64,000 bases of DNA from the NCBI GenBank assembly GCA_049487715.1, contig CP150560.1:124001-188000 (forward strand), written 5' to 3'. The stretch is from Pycnococcus provasolii (lineage: Eukaryota; Chlorophyta; Pseudoscourfieldiophyceae; Pseudoscourfieldiales). Below the pieces are notes generated by a model. The model was not told where the DNA came from and searched no databases. It saw nothing but the letters and a program-made list of their open reading frames with translations. The first letter of the stretch is position 1; each line of letters opens with the position of its first letter. Below are positions 26,001-38,838 of the stretch, in pieces. The position numbers and the translations under genes are program-made.

Positions 26001-29000
26001 GCTTACCGAAGCTAAGGCAGTCCTCTAAATGATTTCTGAAGTACTTGTCCTGCAGCGACGTCGTCTTGAGCATATTTTGCTCCTCGCGATTCTTGATCCA
26101 GTTGATGCCCTGCCCTTGCGGGTCAATCAACACTGGATAGCGCGTCGCGCGCGTCACCATGATACCGTTCTGCACAGACAGCTCGTCCGTGGGCAGTCCC
26201 TGAAGATTCCACTCGGATTTCTCCGTGGCATCCGCCATGAAATCGGTCACCTTGAGATCCTGCGTCACGGGAATGCCGCGGTTCACGCAGTCGCCGTAGA
26301 AGTCGCGGTTCTGCAGCAAATCACGGAACTCCTTGTTGAACGGGCCGAGGTAACTCGTGAACGACGACGCGATGGCGCAGTCGCCCGTGAGCCTCTGAAT
26401 CTGCGCGTCGAACTCCGCGCTCTGCGCAGTCCAGCGGATCTCCTCGCCGCCGAGCGCGCCGATGAGCGCGTTCGCGGAATCCATCTTCTTCTGCGTGGCG
26501 AGCGCGTCGTCCTCGAGACGCTGCTTCTCCGCCATGGCGGCGTCGAAGCCAGCCTGCATTTCGTCCAACTTGGCCTGCACCTGCGCCATATTTGACTCGG
26601 CGGCAGCCTTCTCCTTCTCGGCCGCCTTCAGCTCGCCCTCAGCCTCGCGCAGTGCGATGATCTTCGGCTCCACCTCCTGCGCAACGAAGTGGTAGGTTTC
26701 CATGGCTTTCGCCCAATTACAGAGACCGGCGACGTTTCCGGAAGCCTTCTGCGCGGCCTCGAAGTTGAAATCCGGCGCGGCCATGTACGGCAGCAGCAGC
26801 TCGCACGTCTCGTCGTTGATCTGCTCCTTGGGGAAGTTCATCAGCTGCGAGAGGAACGCGCTGTCACCCATCATGCGAACGCTCTCCTCGTAGTTCGCGT
26901 CGAGCACCATAGCTCCCTTGACGTCGCTGTAGGAAATCTTAGGCTTGACGGCGTACATGCGCAGCACAAGCACGGCGTCGAAAATACGCTTCACAACGTC
27001 CGGAGGATTCTTCAGAGCCTTGAGACCCTGGATATCCTTCGGCGTGATGGAGTTCAGAGCCGCAACGGCGGCATCCAGCGCAGGCTGTGCCTTGGCGAGA
27101 TCCCTCTCGGCATCCTCCTTGACGGCGGAAATTTCCCCAGCCTTCTTCGATACGGACTCGACAATCACCGCCACCTTCTTCTTCTCCTTCTCGGCAATCG
27201 CCGTGGATGCGGAAATCTCCTTCAGGAGAAGCTCCGACTTCTTCTGCGCCTCGGCAAGCTCCGTGTTCTTGATGGCGAGCTCGCCCTTCATTTTGTTCAC
27301 GTCCTCCTTCGCCTCGAACAGCTTCGACAGACCGCTGTTGATTTTTTCCGCGAGCTCCTTCACCTCGTTCACCTTGGCGGAGTACAGCGTCTTGTATCCC
27401 GCGAGGAAGGACAGGTAACTCTTCGGCGTCACGTAAACGTTGCGGCGGAACTTGGCGAAGTACTCGTCGCAGGCTGACTTGACGCTGTTGTGCACGCCAC
27501 CCATGTGCTCGATGAGCTGACCCTTGACCTGGTCCGAGCAATCCATCTCGAAGTCTGTGATGAACTTGCCAGACACGGCTGTCAGAGCTTCCAGCGGCCA
27601 TGGCAAGAACCAGTCAATCGTCACGCCATTGATGAGTCCGGGGAACTGCTGTGCACGACGCGCAAAGTTCGGCCCGACGGGCGAGAAGCACAGCATGACG
27701 TGGAAGTTGTCACGCGCACGTCCTAGGAAGAAGTTGTACAGGTTCTCGTACGAGTCCACGATCTGCGGCGCCTCCTTCTTCATCACGGGACGAATATCAT
27801 TGACGCACATGTCCAGCTCGTCCTTTGCCATCATGCCCGTCACCTCGCCAGTCATCAGCAGCTGGTTAAAGAACTCCAAAAAGCCCTCATCCTTGATCTC
27901 GGCATCGGTGAAAAGGAACGTCATCTTCTGCCCCTTGAAACCGGCGAGCTTGTACACATTCTTCATGTCCTCGAGAAGGTTAACGACGTTGTACGTCTTC
28001 GTCACGGTGATCTGGAACACCTGGCTTCCGGCGATGTACGACGCAAGACGTGTAAGGCTCTGCTTGCCGCTGCCGCCAACTCCGACGAGAAGGCCGGAGC
28101 CGCGGTCCATGCAAAGAAGACGGGCGATGCGAAGCAGGTGCTCGAGAGCGTCCGTGAAGAGCACAAGGTCGAGCTTAGCCTTCTTCGGGTCGGAGTTGTG
28201 GTCCGCTTGCCTGGTATCGCAAATCTTGCGAATCTCCGTGAGCCCACCCGCGCAAATCTCGTAGAAAGACGGGTTCGCGTCAATCACCTCGCCCGTCTCT
28301 TCGTCGAGCACAGGCTCGCGCAGGAAGTCGACAAAGTAGACGGGTTCGCTCACCTGCGCAAGAAGTTCGGGACCGAAATCTCTCTTGATCAGGCTGCTGA
28401 GCAGGTCGCGAAGCCAGTTCTTGTCCGTGGCGTCCGTCAGCTTGTCCATGAAGACGCGCTCGCACTCGTGCTTCCAGCACGAGAGAATGTAGCCGCCGGG
28501 GGACGTGATCTTTCCGCCAAACTCGGGAAGCTCTTCGCGGTCGCCCTTGACGATGCGATCTCGCTCCATCAGGATCACGCCCTGGAACACCTTGGACAGC
28601 TCGCGAAGGTTGAACAGGTAGTGGAACTTCGCGGGCGTCGGAAGCATCTTCGTCTGCACCTTCTCCCAGATCTCGATGGTGCTCGGCACGAGCTTCGTCG
28701 CCAGCTCGATGTCCTCGGCGGAGAAGCGCTCCGCGTCGAATCGTCCGCTGACGAGGCCGCCGAAGATGTTGTTGATCGCCGCGTTGGACGGCGGCGGGAC
28801 GAAGAAGATGCAGAACTGGCGCTTGAAGCGGTGCGGCACGTCGTTCTTGCCTCCGCCGGGCGTGTTCATCGCACCCACGTACGTGAGATCCTTGATGAAC
28901 TTCATGTCGCCCGGCTTGTCGAGCGCGTACATGCCCTTCTGCTCGAGCAGCTGGCGCACAATCTCGTTCGTGACCTGGTCGCCCCAGGTGTTCACCTCAG

Positions 29001-32000
29001 GCATCGACACGTCGTCGACGAAGAGAATCATCTTCTTTCCGCCTGGCGGGCCGAACGTACGTCCCTGGCGCTTCTCCACGGCACCCTCGACCGTCATCTG
29101 GAAGATGCCGGGCGTCGTGAGGCTGGAGAAGGTGACGAGCTTCTTCGCCATCTCCTCGGGGTTAAACTTGCCCATGTAGCTCAGCACTGTCGTTGACTTG
29201 GCCGTTCCTGCGCCGCCAACGAAGAGCGTCGCCTTGCCCACCTGACTGGAGAGGTGGAGCATGTACTCGTAGCGAATGCTGTCGAGCGTGGGGATGACGA
29301 GCTGCGCAAACTTCGGCTTCTCCACCTCCACGGGGTACTGCCACGTCTCCAGCTTGTTCTCCCAGTGCGTCCACTCCGTGTTCTCGTCAGACACGTAGTA
29401 CTCGTAGATCGTCTGGTCCTCGTTCTCTCCCTTGGAAGGAACGTTGCCATCCTTGCAGAGCCTGCGAATCTCCGCGTCCACCTTGAGGCGATCCTTGAGG
29501 TCGACGAGCGCGCCAAGGCTCCACGTGATGCAGTAGAGGAAGAGGCGCTCGTAGTGGCCTTCGGAGAGGATCTCATTCTCCTCCTCCGCAGCTTTCAGGC
29601 ACGACGCCAGCAGGCTGAGCAGTGTGCCGAACGTGCACACCGTTTCGTTGTGAAGCATCTGGTGGCAGTCGAGGCGAAGCAGGTCAAACATCTGCTGAAC
29701 GTACTTGTCGAAGAGCGGCTGAAGGATGTGAGCCTCCTCCTTGCGGCGCGTCTGCAGCCACGACTTGGACACGGGCTGCCAGCCAAGCTCTACGTCAGAC
29801 ACGTAGATGATACCCGCGCGGGACACGGTGGCGGGACTGGCGTTGCGCAGGTTCTCCGGCTCGAACATAGCCTTCATCGCGGGCGACATGGGAATGCGAT
29901 CTCCGTTGGCGAGCGTGAGCACCTTGTTGTCGTCAAGCACGGTGTTGAGGTTCTCGATCCAGATGGCGTCGACGGGGCCGTCGAGGGTTACCCACGTGTT
30001 GACGTTCTTGGCCTTCGCAGCCTTGCGCCACAGCACGGCGAAGATGCCATCCGTCCAGTCGCCGGTGGCGGCATCCAGGCGCCCGAACATCTGCGGCGCC
30101 GTGATCGACTTCGGGTTCATGCGCTTGATCTCGTGCTTCGTTCCGAGCGCCGTGAGCGCCGTCGCAAGCACCTCCATGATCGTCGTCTTGCCTCCGCCGG
30201 AAGGTCCGACAAGCATGATGCCGTGGCGCACCTGGTACGTCTCGTACAGCTGAATGCACTTGGCGAACCACGTCGGCCAGTCCTGCAGGCCACGCTCTTC
30301 CATCGTCTTGCGCATCTCACGCTCGACGTCGGGGAACGATGCCTTGTCAGCCTTAAGGCCGATGAACAGGTCCTCAATCAGCGAGAGGAAGAGAGGCACG
30401 TCCTCGGCGACGAATTTGGACATGTTCATGTCACGCAGTGTACGCATGGCCAGGAACGACTCCGACTTTTCGGGGTTCGCACGCTTCGAGGAGCCCATCG
30501 TGCGAAGCACGGAGAGAATGTTGCGCAGGCCGAAGTCGTAGTGCGCCTGCTTCGACAGCTGCATTTCGCAGAGTCCGTACAGAATGAAGAATTTCTTCGA
30601 AAGAATCTCATTTTCCTGGTAGCCACACGCCGCAAGCTTGACTTTCTTGATAATCTGACGGTTGGGAACCATCATGGTAACTCCGCGGAACAGCGACTTC
30701 AGGTTCTCGGGAAGCTCCTGGCGTCCAGCATATCCAGGGTTCATGGTGATGAAGAAGCCCACGCGATCATCAAGGCTCGTGGTGCTTCCATCCGTGAAAA
30801 CGAATTCCTTCTTGTGCTCGCGGATTGCCGTCAAGATGCACGACACCTGCTGAGCGCACACGGACAGCACGTCGAGGTTGATGCGATTGAACTCGTCGAA
30901 GCAGCCCCAAAGCCCGCTTTGTGCGAGACCCTTGTAGATTTTCCCCATGTACTTGTGGTCAAATTGGTCGGAGCAGTTGAACACGACGACAAACTTGCCG
31001 AGCGTGTTTCCAAGATCCTTCGTCGTCTCCGTCTTTCCCGTTCCGGCAGGTCCGGCGGGTGCTCCACCCAGGTACATTCCGAGCGCTTGCGACAACGTAA
31101 CGTAGCAGATATCTGTCAACGGAGTGATGACAAGACGCTCCTTCACTCCGAGGTACTCGTAAGAGTACACGAAGTCGACGTCGCAGATGCTGATGATGAC
31201 ATTGTCGCGGTCCGCGCGCCAGTAGAAACGCGCCTGCTTCAGCCACTCGAAATCCGTGGGATCGCGAATCTTCTTTTTCAGCAAGTCGTCCGACGTGTCA
31301 CGCTGGTGCACGTGAACGGTAATACACGTCTCGATATTTGTACGCTCGATTTTGCTGAGATCGACGCGTGTTGTCGTCACGATCATATCTTTAAGGATTC
31401 CATCCGTCTTGCGCATCACCTTGTTCATGACTCCCTTGTCTTGCTTGGCGAGAGCCAGGCCGCCCTGCGTATCCTTCGTCCACTGGAATTGGATTCCTAG
31501 GAGAGCAATCTGAGCCGGCGTGTTGAACACAAAATCGTCGACCGATTTCTCGTCGACTTCATCGTGCGCCTTCTTGATAACCTCCTTAACGGTCCCCTGC
31601 ATCGTGTTAACCAATGACTGGAGCCAGTCCTCGATATTTCCCACGGCATTGCACGGCTCGAAGAATGGAACTTTCTCACCCTGCGGCGAGAACATCTCAA
31701 GCATCTTCGTCTTGTCAACCTTGTCGAAGGTGACTCGCGTAATCGCGTCGAACAGTCCGCTTTGGAAGTGCTGCTGGACCGCGACGGGATCTGATCCCAG
31801 CGAGAGCAGCTCCAAAAGAGTGGGATCGGACACGAAATAGAATCGCGGGAACAGTGCACGCTTCTGGTCAAGGTACTGGTTGAGCGACTTCTGCGTAATC
31901 TCAAGCTGCTCCAGCAGGTGAGGCAGCAGCGTCTTCATCACCTCGTTGCCGTAGCACGTGGCGACGACGTTTCGTGTCTCGAACGCGCCACTGACAATTT

Positions 32001-35000
32001 TCATGTAGTTTTTGTCAATGTTAGCGAAGCGCTTGCTCTCCTGCGGCAGCTGCTTGGCAATATCTCCGCCTGAGAAGACAGCTTCCATGTACTGCCACAT
32101 GCTCTGCACCATCAGCCACATCTCCACCACCTCTGAAACTGTGGAGAGTTTTTCGATCCACTTGTTGACGTCATCACGGAACGGTGATGAGTAACGGTTC
32201 GTAGCCATGCTGCCAAGCTGCATCTGCGAATCCTCGAGCTTCTCGATGACTTCCGCCGTCGTGGACACGGCCAGAATAACGGGGCCTCGTGTCTTGTAGT
32301 CAGCAAAGTCGAACGACGTGTCCGCCCAGCCGCCCGCAATCTCGGCAAGCTTCACCTCCACCTGCTCCTCCTTCACCGCCGCGCTCGCGAGCTCTTCCAT
32401 CTCCTCCTGGTACTTCAGGGGTCGGCATCCAGCAGATCCTTCAGCTTGAAGACATCCTCGCTCAGGTTCAGCTGCTTGCCCGTAATACGCATGATATCCG
32501 CCCAATGGCGGTCGCGCATGCTCTTCGACGTCAGGGCGGAAATCAGCGGCAGAAGCTCCAAGAAGTTGTCGATGCACTCCTTGCAGTCGTTAAAGGCTTT
32601 CCATCCACGGAGCGATTTCGGGAGCTTCTTGCATTTGCCCTGGAAGGCATTCACCTGCTCCGTCATCTCGTCAATCTGCGCGACGACGTCCACCCACAGA
32701 ACCTCGGAGTACGAGTCGATCGTCTCAATGACGTCGACGTACAGGCCGTACAGGCGATCGAGGTTGTCGAGCTGCTGCTCCGTCTTCTCGAGCTCGGGGT
32801 ACTGCGTTACGGAAAGGCCGAACAGCTCCTCGCCACTCGAGTAGTTGTCCCACTTTCTCTTGCGCACGTCGAACATCTGCTTGAATTTCTTGAGGCGATC
32901 CACAGCCTCCATGGGCTCCAGCCCAGGGACCATGGGACCGTTGTTCTCGAAATCTTGGCGGAATGTCTGCGCGTCGACGACGAACACCTTCACCTCCTTG
33001 ATCAGATCGCGCTTGAAGCCGACCTGCAGCCTGGACAGATTCTCGCTGACATCCGTCGCCTGCTTGAGAACCTTCTTCCACGCGTAGCGAAGGTCCGATA
33101 CCAGATCCGTCTCCTCTTTCGGCACGCGAACGTCGTAGCGCGTCAGCAATCCGTACTCCTCCTCAATTGGGCTCATGATGTTGTCAATCTCAGCCTCCTT
33201 CTCGCGAACCTCCTTCAGCACGCCCATGACAGCGCGCACATCCTCGAGATCCTCAATCTTTCGGTTCAGCTTAAGCGTCGTCGCCTTAAGGTACTCGTGA
33301 ATCGCCTTCAACTTTGAAAGGCCCTCGGCGTGCAGGTTCTGCGCGAACTGGCTCTTCCATGCCACTGCCTCAGCCTTCAGCGAGTACTTCATAGGCTGCG
33401 TCTCCAGCGACAGCGCGCCGATGTTGTGAACCGGCGCAATGCGCGAGATTTCCTGCTCGATAGCCATGTACTTTTTCAGCTCAGCCTCGAACTGCTCGAG
33501 CGTCGGCTTGTTGCGCATGAATTCGCTGTACTCCGCCGCCATGTCGAGCTTCCAGAGGAAATCGTACTTCGCGAACGTTGCAATGTACTCCATCACCTGG
33601 TTCTTCGTGCCCTCGATGCTGCCGGTGAGAAGGAGGACGGACTTCACCACCTCGCGATCCGCCGCGATGAGGTCGTAGAACGTGCCGTTCGGGTTGTCCG
33701 TGCCCCAGGACTTCAGGTTGGTGCAGCAGCCGAGAATCTTCTTCGCCGTCGCATTCACCGCACCCTGAATGTCGTCAAGGCTCGGGTTCATGGAAACGCT
33801 CGGGATGCTCAGCTCCACGTCGACGTCGAAGAATGGACGCTCGACGAACAGGAAGCCTCCACTCGATCGGCTGCCCAGACGCTTTTTCATAGACGTGAAG
33901 CTCAGCTTCACCGCCGACAGAATCGCCTGATACATCAGCTTGGCGTAGTGGCGGCGGAATGTGTTCTTCGCCTCCTCGCTCACGTGGCTGTCGACGTTGT
34001 CACGAGGGAATGCCTCAATAACATCAGCCACCGCGTCGACGGCACGCTCCACTTCCTGGTTGCACACGACAAGCGCGTCGCTCTGGCGCTTGATGAAGCG
34101 CGCCTGCGTCGTGACAAAATCCTCGTACGTGAAAGATCGGTCGTCGGGAAGGTCCACGAGCATAGTCTTGGACACGGACTTCAGGTTGGCCTCAATGCGG
34201 TTGTCAACCACATCCTGAATTTTCGCAATCAGCTCCTCGAGCTTCGAAAGGCCGGCGTGGATGCGGTGGAGGAATCCGTCAATGTTCATCGACGTCCACG
34301 TGAGAATGTACATGCCAGGCTGAATTTTGCGTTCCATGTCCTCGAGATGCGGGCTCAGCAGCGGCTTGACGATCGAAGAGATGGTTCCCATGACGCGATC
34401 GTACTCCTTGAGCGTGTACGTGAGCTGCTGGTAGTAGTGCTTAAATTTGCCTTCCTGCAGCAGCACCATCTTCGCCGCCTCGGGCACCTCCACTCCGATG
34501 CGCTGCAGCCACTTCGTCTCGCGGATCAGCTGAACAATTTCGCGATCAAAGTTCACCAGCAACGCACCGCTGTCCGGGTGGCGCACGATCAGCGTCGCGC
34601 TCAGGCCAGCCTTGGCGGAATCAATCGACTTGATCCATGCCTGATGCCACAGCGTCTCAAACTCAATCAGCGCTCTGGCGACCCTGTTGTACGTCTTCAC
34701 GATGCGCTTGCTCTCCTTCGTGTTCATGATTGACTGATTCGTCGCGAATTTCTTCATTGGCAGCTCGATGCGGCGCAGCAGCTGGCGCGACCACATGATG
34801 TCTCCGGCAACCGGCGGCGCGTTGCGCACCAGCGGCGGCGCGTGCTTGTGCTTCTCGTAGATCTTCTGCACGGCGTCCAAATCAAGGCCATAGTTCTGGA
34901 AGATGACCATGTACTTGTCGTCGAGGTCAGCCTTGAGAGTGTCTCTTTGCAAGATGGCCTGGAACTGCCTCAGCAGGTTCAGCGCGTGGTCCGTGGACGT

Positions 35001-36560
35001 GATGTTCTCGAAACTTCCGTTGATGAAGCCTTGCAGGGTGGTTTCCAGGTCGTGGATGTTCACGTTGAACTCGAGGTGGTCCCTGTCAAACTGGTTGCGC
35101 TGGTAGTCGAGCAGGTCGTACGGCTTCTTCTTGAAGTCCTCCACGATGGTGAAGAAGTTGGCGATCATCTGCTCGAGGCCGTCGATGTGCGTGTGGCTCG
35201 CCAGGCTCGTGAACTGGTGGACGGTGGTGAACATATCAATCAGCTTCGTCACGCGCTTGCAGAAGAGGTCGAACTTCGCGAAGATCTTCGACTCGTTGAA
35301 CTCGAACTGCTTCCCCTTCGGCTGGCTGCTCAGCTGGTCGCGCTTCTGCTTGTACTGATCCTGGTACGCCTCGTTCAGCTTCAGCGCCACGCGCAGGTTC
35401 TCGACGAGGCTGAGCTTGTCCTGGTCCCAAAGCTTGCCCGACGCGAGGATGAACTGCTTGCAGCACGTAATCATCTGGTTGCTGATTTTGCAGAAAAGCG
35501 TCGTCATGCGCTCCGGCGTGTTGTAGTACCGCGCGATTGTATGCATCATCTTCACGCTGTTCATCAGCGCCGGCAGTCCCTCGATGACGTGGTGCGGCGT
35601 GCCGGTGTACATCGCCTCGAGGCTCTTCTCGAGCGTGGAGAGGTACTTCACGTTGTCCTTCGCCTCGTTGGCGCTGTCCGTGACGCGCACGTCGATGTTC
35701 TTCCAGTTTCGGTGCGCCTTGCTTCGCGCCGCCATCGTGACGCCGAGCACGAGCTTGCACTCCTTGCTCTTCAGCTGCTCCGTGATGGAGTTGAACTTCG
35801 CCATGCGGTTGCGCCAGTACTCGAGCTCCGTGTCCGGGCCGGCATCCTCCGGCTCCTGCCTCGACGTGTCCGACTCGTCGAGCAGCTTCTCCGTCTGCGT
35901 GCACCAGTCCTCGAGCACAACCTCCATGTGCTCGGCAATGTCCTGGTCACTCGCCGCCTTGGCGAAGGCGTTCGGCCTCTGCTCGATGCCGTCGACGTAC
36001 TTCTTGTCAGGCTTCTTGAGCTCGACGCCGCCCGTCAGGCTGTTCGCCGCCTCTGTGAGCACGGTGGAGAACTTGCCCGCACCTGCGAGGAACTCCGCCG
36101 TCGCGTCTTCCGTGCTCTTTCCCCAGTTTCCCTGCTCCTGCAGGATGGGCAGGTACAGGTTGCTGAGCAGAGCTCGGTACGCGTCGAGCGGAGCGCCGTG
36201 CAGAGCTCCCGTGACGACATCCTGCTCCACCGTGCTGTCCTTAACGTCAGCCTTGGTGGCGGTTCGGATGAAGTACACTGCGGTTCCCGCCTGCCTCTCT
36301 GTGTCACCGACGGTCATGAAGAGCACGGGCGCTCCTGACGTGGGCACCATGTCGCCCTCGTCGTTGACAGCCTCTGGGATCTGGTAGTAGAAGAGCAGCT
36401 TAGGCGGTCCCGCGAGCGTGAAGAACGCGTCAACCGTCGCGGCGTTGTCGTCGCTTTCGAGGCACGCGTTGATTTCCGCCTCTTTCGCGGCGTCCTCGTC
36501 GGAGAAGCCGAAGCCCTCCATGAGTTTGTGCGCGAGGAACTTGTGCCTCAGGTCCGGCAT
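23038..36560 (-). CDS. ODA2: Outer-arm dynein gamma heavy chain, frame broken once
   Basis: Two overlapping frames (36560-32415, 1381 residues; 32577-23038) are halves of one dynein heavy chain of about 4507 residues, the usual axonemal size. The N-terminal tail (GPDTELEYWRNRMAKFNSIT, then TDSANEAKDNVKYLSTLEKS) and total length fit the outer-arm gamma chain of algae (DNAH5/DNAH8 group). The linker is followed by the AAA ring: P1 GPAGTGKTETTKDLG near 31062, P2 GPSGGGKTT near 30212, P3 GGAGTAKSTT near 29221 and P4 GVGGSGKQS near 28086. The coiled-coil stalk with microtubule-binding domain lies between about 27300 and 26400, then AAA5, AAA6 and the C-terminal domain. The frame breaks between DLLDADP and LKYQEEMEE at 32415-32421; adding one C to a CCCC run, or a -1 slip, restores it. 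The chain powers flagellar beating. Confidence 0.93.
32412..32424 (-). other. Frame junction in dynein gamma chain (C-CCC-TGA-AG)
   Basis: On the coding strand the zero frame reads GAC CCC TGA AGT and stops; the -1 frame reads CCC CTG AAG TAC and continues the conserved dynein sequence without gap. A tRNA-Pro on CCC could re-pair perfectly after a one-base backward slip. A missing C in the four-C run would look the same. Confidence 0.85.
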
Positions 36561-36944
36561 GGTGAACGAAACCTACTACTACTAAAATATATATATACAA
36601 ACAACGAAGCTTAGCCAGACTACTGCGAAAAGAAGCCTGAAACTATGCGACGAGAAGAAAAGCTAAGAGCGGCTAAAAGGTAGCAGGCACACACACACCA
36701 CAAGCAACACCCTATTATGTAACTTATGTATGGCGCCCGTGCCTGAAGCCGCGCTTAGCCTTAGCTGAAGCAAGGTTCGCGATGGCCGGGGGGCAGCACA
36801 CGGGGGTGGGTTCGCGCAGCACACACACGGCCAACAACACAACACGGTGTGTGTGTGTCGACCTCGAAGAGAGAGAGAGAGAGACCTTGCGACCTCCTAC
36901 GGTGAGCTAGCTACATGGCTATTGCTAGGGTTACGACTTCCCTT

Positions 36945-36990
36945 CCGAGCCACTCCGAGCAACTCCGAGCAACTCCGAGCAACTCCGCAA
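36945..36990 (+). repeat. 10-bp minisatellite (ACTCCGAGCA)
   Basis: Four to five copies of ACTCCGAGCA in tandem, ending in two shortened copies. Confidence 0.85.
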
Positions 36991-37035
36991 CTCCGCGTTG
37001 AGGGAGACGTTGCAGGAGAGCGAGCGAGTTGCGCG

Positions 37036-37080
37036 GAGAGCGAGGTTCATTCAGGAGAGCGAGGTTCATTCAGGAGAGCG
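37036..37080 (+). repeat. 19-bp direct repeat
   Basis: GAGAGCGAGGTTCATTCAG occurs twice head to tail, with a partial third copy at the end. Confidence 0.85.
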
Positions 37081-37704
37081 AGTTGCAGCCTGCAGGAGAG
37101 CCAGCCAACACGAGTGGCGAGCGAGATACGTAGAACTATCGTAATGTACTGTAATGGCAAGAGTTGTTGAGAAGAAAAGACTTTGCCGCGAGCGACTTTG
37201 CCACAAAGGACCGATGAGCCTCGGCGTCTCGGCGATGGCCAACACACACACACACACGGACCGAGATGGCACACGGCGCACGGCACACGGGCTGGTTCCT
37301 TTTACTGTACTGTACCGAGGTAGCTGGCAAGGTTTTACTCACCAAGACACCTTGCAAAGTTGCAAAACGTCAGGCCGTCTGGTGTTGTTGTACTGTAAGG
37401 AACCCCAGGAACACAACCCGTCGTTCCTTCACGAGGTTGGCAGCGAGCACTCCAAGGAAGGTGGTGGACTTGCCGTCTTGCCCTTGCCTGTTGTGGTGGC
37501 TCCTCCTCCTCGTACTCGTAGGAAACCTTACGACTCGTCGCTTCACTGCACTCGCGTCCATCGCCCTCTCTACTACTCTCGTCGAGCCTCAGCCCTCAGC
37601 CCACAGCCCTCAGCTCTCATCGGCCACCGGAGAAACTCTTGCATCGTCGTCGACGTCACCAAGTACCTTTACCGTTAGGGAAGCAAAGCCACGCGGGCCG
37701 TGAA

Positions 37705-37741
37705 ACCCGAACCTAACCCTAACCCTAACCCGAACCCTAAC
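37705..37741 (+). repeat. Telomere-like CCCTAA array upstream of F-box gene
   Basis: About five CCTAAC-type units with one CCCGAA variant end 95 bp before the ATG at 37836. Confidence 0.93.
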
Positions 37742-37835
37742 AGCCCAATCGTAGGGGGGCACTTCTGCAAAGCACACGCGTGGACGTCACACTCTGCAGG
37801 GCACATTCTCAGACGTCGGTCGGGTCGGAAAAGTT

Positions 37836-38588
37836 ATGAAGATGCTGGCACTGATGCCGCCTCAGATGATGCTCTCAGTCCCAGGAGGCTCAGGCTCACG
37901 TGCAGTCACGCTGCTCGACGTGCCAGCCACCCTCCAGGCGGACATTCTCAATCGCGTTCCCATCACCACCTTACAGCAACTCCCGCTCGTCTCCAAGGCC
38001 TTCCACGCGTGGATGTGTGCAGACGACGCGAAAGCAGAGGCGCTCTGGGAAAACCTCGCGCACCTGCAAGGCATACCGTGGCCAAGGAGGAGGAGGGGCT
38101 CTCCTTGGCGCGTTTTCGCGCAGAGAGCTTACCATCGCGAGCAGCAGAGATTCTATTTGCACGAGCAGGCGTTCACTCGCCTATTGGTGCGCCGTAAAGG
38201 CAAAGGAGGGAAAAGCGTGATGCGCGCGGACGATGCGCACGCCATGAAGAGCATTATAAACGAAACGCACAGGCTTGTGCGCGGTGCGCTGGACGTCGAC
38301 TTCTTGTCCAGCACGGGTGCAGCTGGGCGCACGTTTTTGAGTCTCTCCGTGCGGTTTGGCGCGATTCGGTGCGCGCGACTACTGCTGAAAACATATGGCG
38401 CGGACGTGAACAAGCGCGACCTCGGTCACGTCAACAGGCGCGACTCTCCGACGGAGTCGCCGCTCGAGATTGCCGTCACCAGGAAAGATGGCGCGATGGA
38501 GGCGTTACTGCGTCGTCACGGCGCGCTTACAACAACTCCACCGCCGCCACCACCACCGCCAACGCCAACGCCAACGACGACGGTGTAA
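37836..38588 (+). CDS. F-box protein with ankyrin-like repeats
   Basis: The 250-residue protein carries an F-box near residues 25-60 (LLDVPATLQADILNRVPI, then LPLVSKAFHAWM). Its C-terminal half contains about two ankyrin-like units (TFLSLSVRFGAIRCARLLLK, then SPLEIAVTRKDGAMEALLR with a following RHGA). The tail is a Pro/Thr run (PPPPPPPPTPTPT). F-box proteins bring substrates to SCF ubiquitin ligases through Skp1, and the ankyrin part would bind the target. Several ATGs are close together (37836, 37842, 37857); I chose the first. The substrate is unknown. Confidence 0.8.
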   Translation: MKMLALMPPQMMLSVPGGSGSRAVTLLDVPATLQADILNRVPITTLQQLPLVSKAFHAWMCADDAKAEALWENLAHLQGIPWPRRRRGSPWRVFAQRAYHREQQRFYLHEQAFTRLLVRRKGKGGKSVMRADDAHAMKSIINETHRLVRGALDVDFLSSTGAAGRTFLSLSVRFGAIRCARLLLKTYGADVNKRDLGHVNRRDSPTESPLEIAVTRKDGAMEALLRRHGALTTTPPPPPPPPTPTPTTTV

Positions 38589-38740
38589 ACACAAGGACTC
38601 ACTGTAATTGAACTATTCATTCTGTATCACAAACGACAAAAGGCCTCGCCATCCTTTCTCAAACGTGAACATGAACAATAACATGAACCAGAAGGAGCAA
38701 GAAGGAATGAACGAACGGGGACGTGTCACGAACCCCCAAC

Positions 38741-38768
38741 GAACCCTAACCCTAACAGAAACCCTAAT
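38741..38768 (+). repeat. Telomere-like CCCTAA units at the Spinster gene 5' end
   Basis: GAACCCTAACCCTAACAG and a further ACCCTAATGG, where the last unit overlaps an in-frame ATG at 38767. The preferred start at 38839 is 72 bp downstream. Confidence 0.9.
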
Positions 38769-38838
38769 GGTGCGTTTTCTTTGCTCTTTTGCGGCTTGGC
38801 TTGCATTTTGTGTGTGCGTTTTCGTTTTCATTCCCGCC

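Larger units (their letters stand above)
36561..37835. other. Intergenic region between divergent genes
   Basis: This is the shared 5' flank of dynein (-) and the F-box gene (+). It contains an ATATATATAT stretch near 36587 close to the dynein start, CA microsatellites (36690, 36822, 37241), a GAGAGA run near 36870, two minisatellites and a telomere-like array. No frame is convincing. Confidence 0.55.

Noticed and set aside
29254-31500. A 748-codon plus-strand ORF antisense to dynein (also 33330-34733 and 34842-36338)
   Set aside because: They lie wholly opposite strongly conserved dynein sequence and have the His/Arg/Val/Leu-rich composition typical of antisense frames in GC-rich genes.
23038-36560. 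Two separate dynein genes
   Set aside because: The two frames overlap by 163 bp and their conserved parts abut exactly; neither is a complete heavy chain alone.
36945-37080. Possible CRISPR-like array
   Set aside because: The repeats are contiguous minisatellites without spacers, in a eukaryotic intergenic region.
38608-38838. Longer start of the Spinster gene
   Set aside because: The codon at 38608 is TTG and the stretch translates the telomere-like repeat (TLTL); the ATG at 38767 is possible but has a weaker context than 38839.
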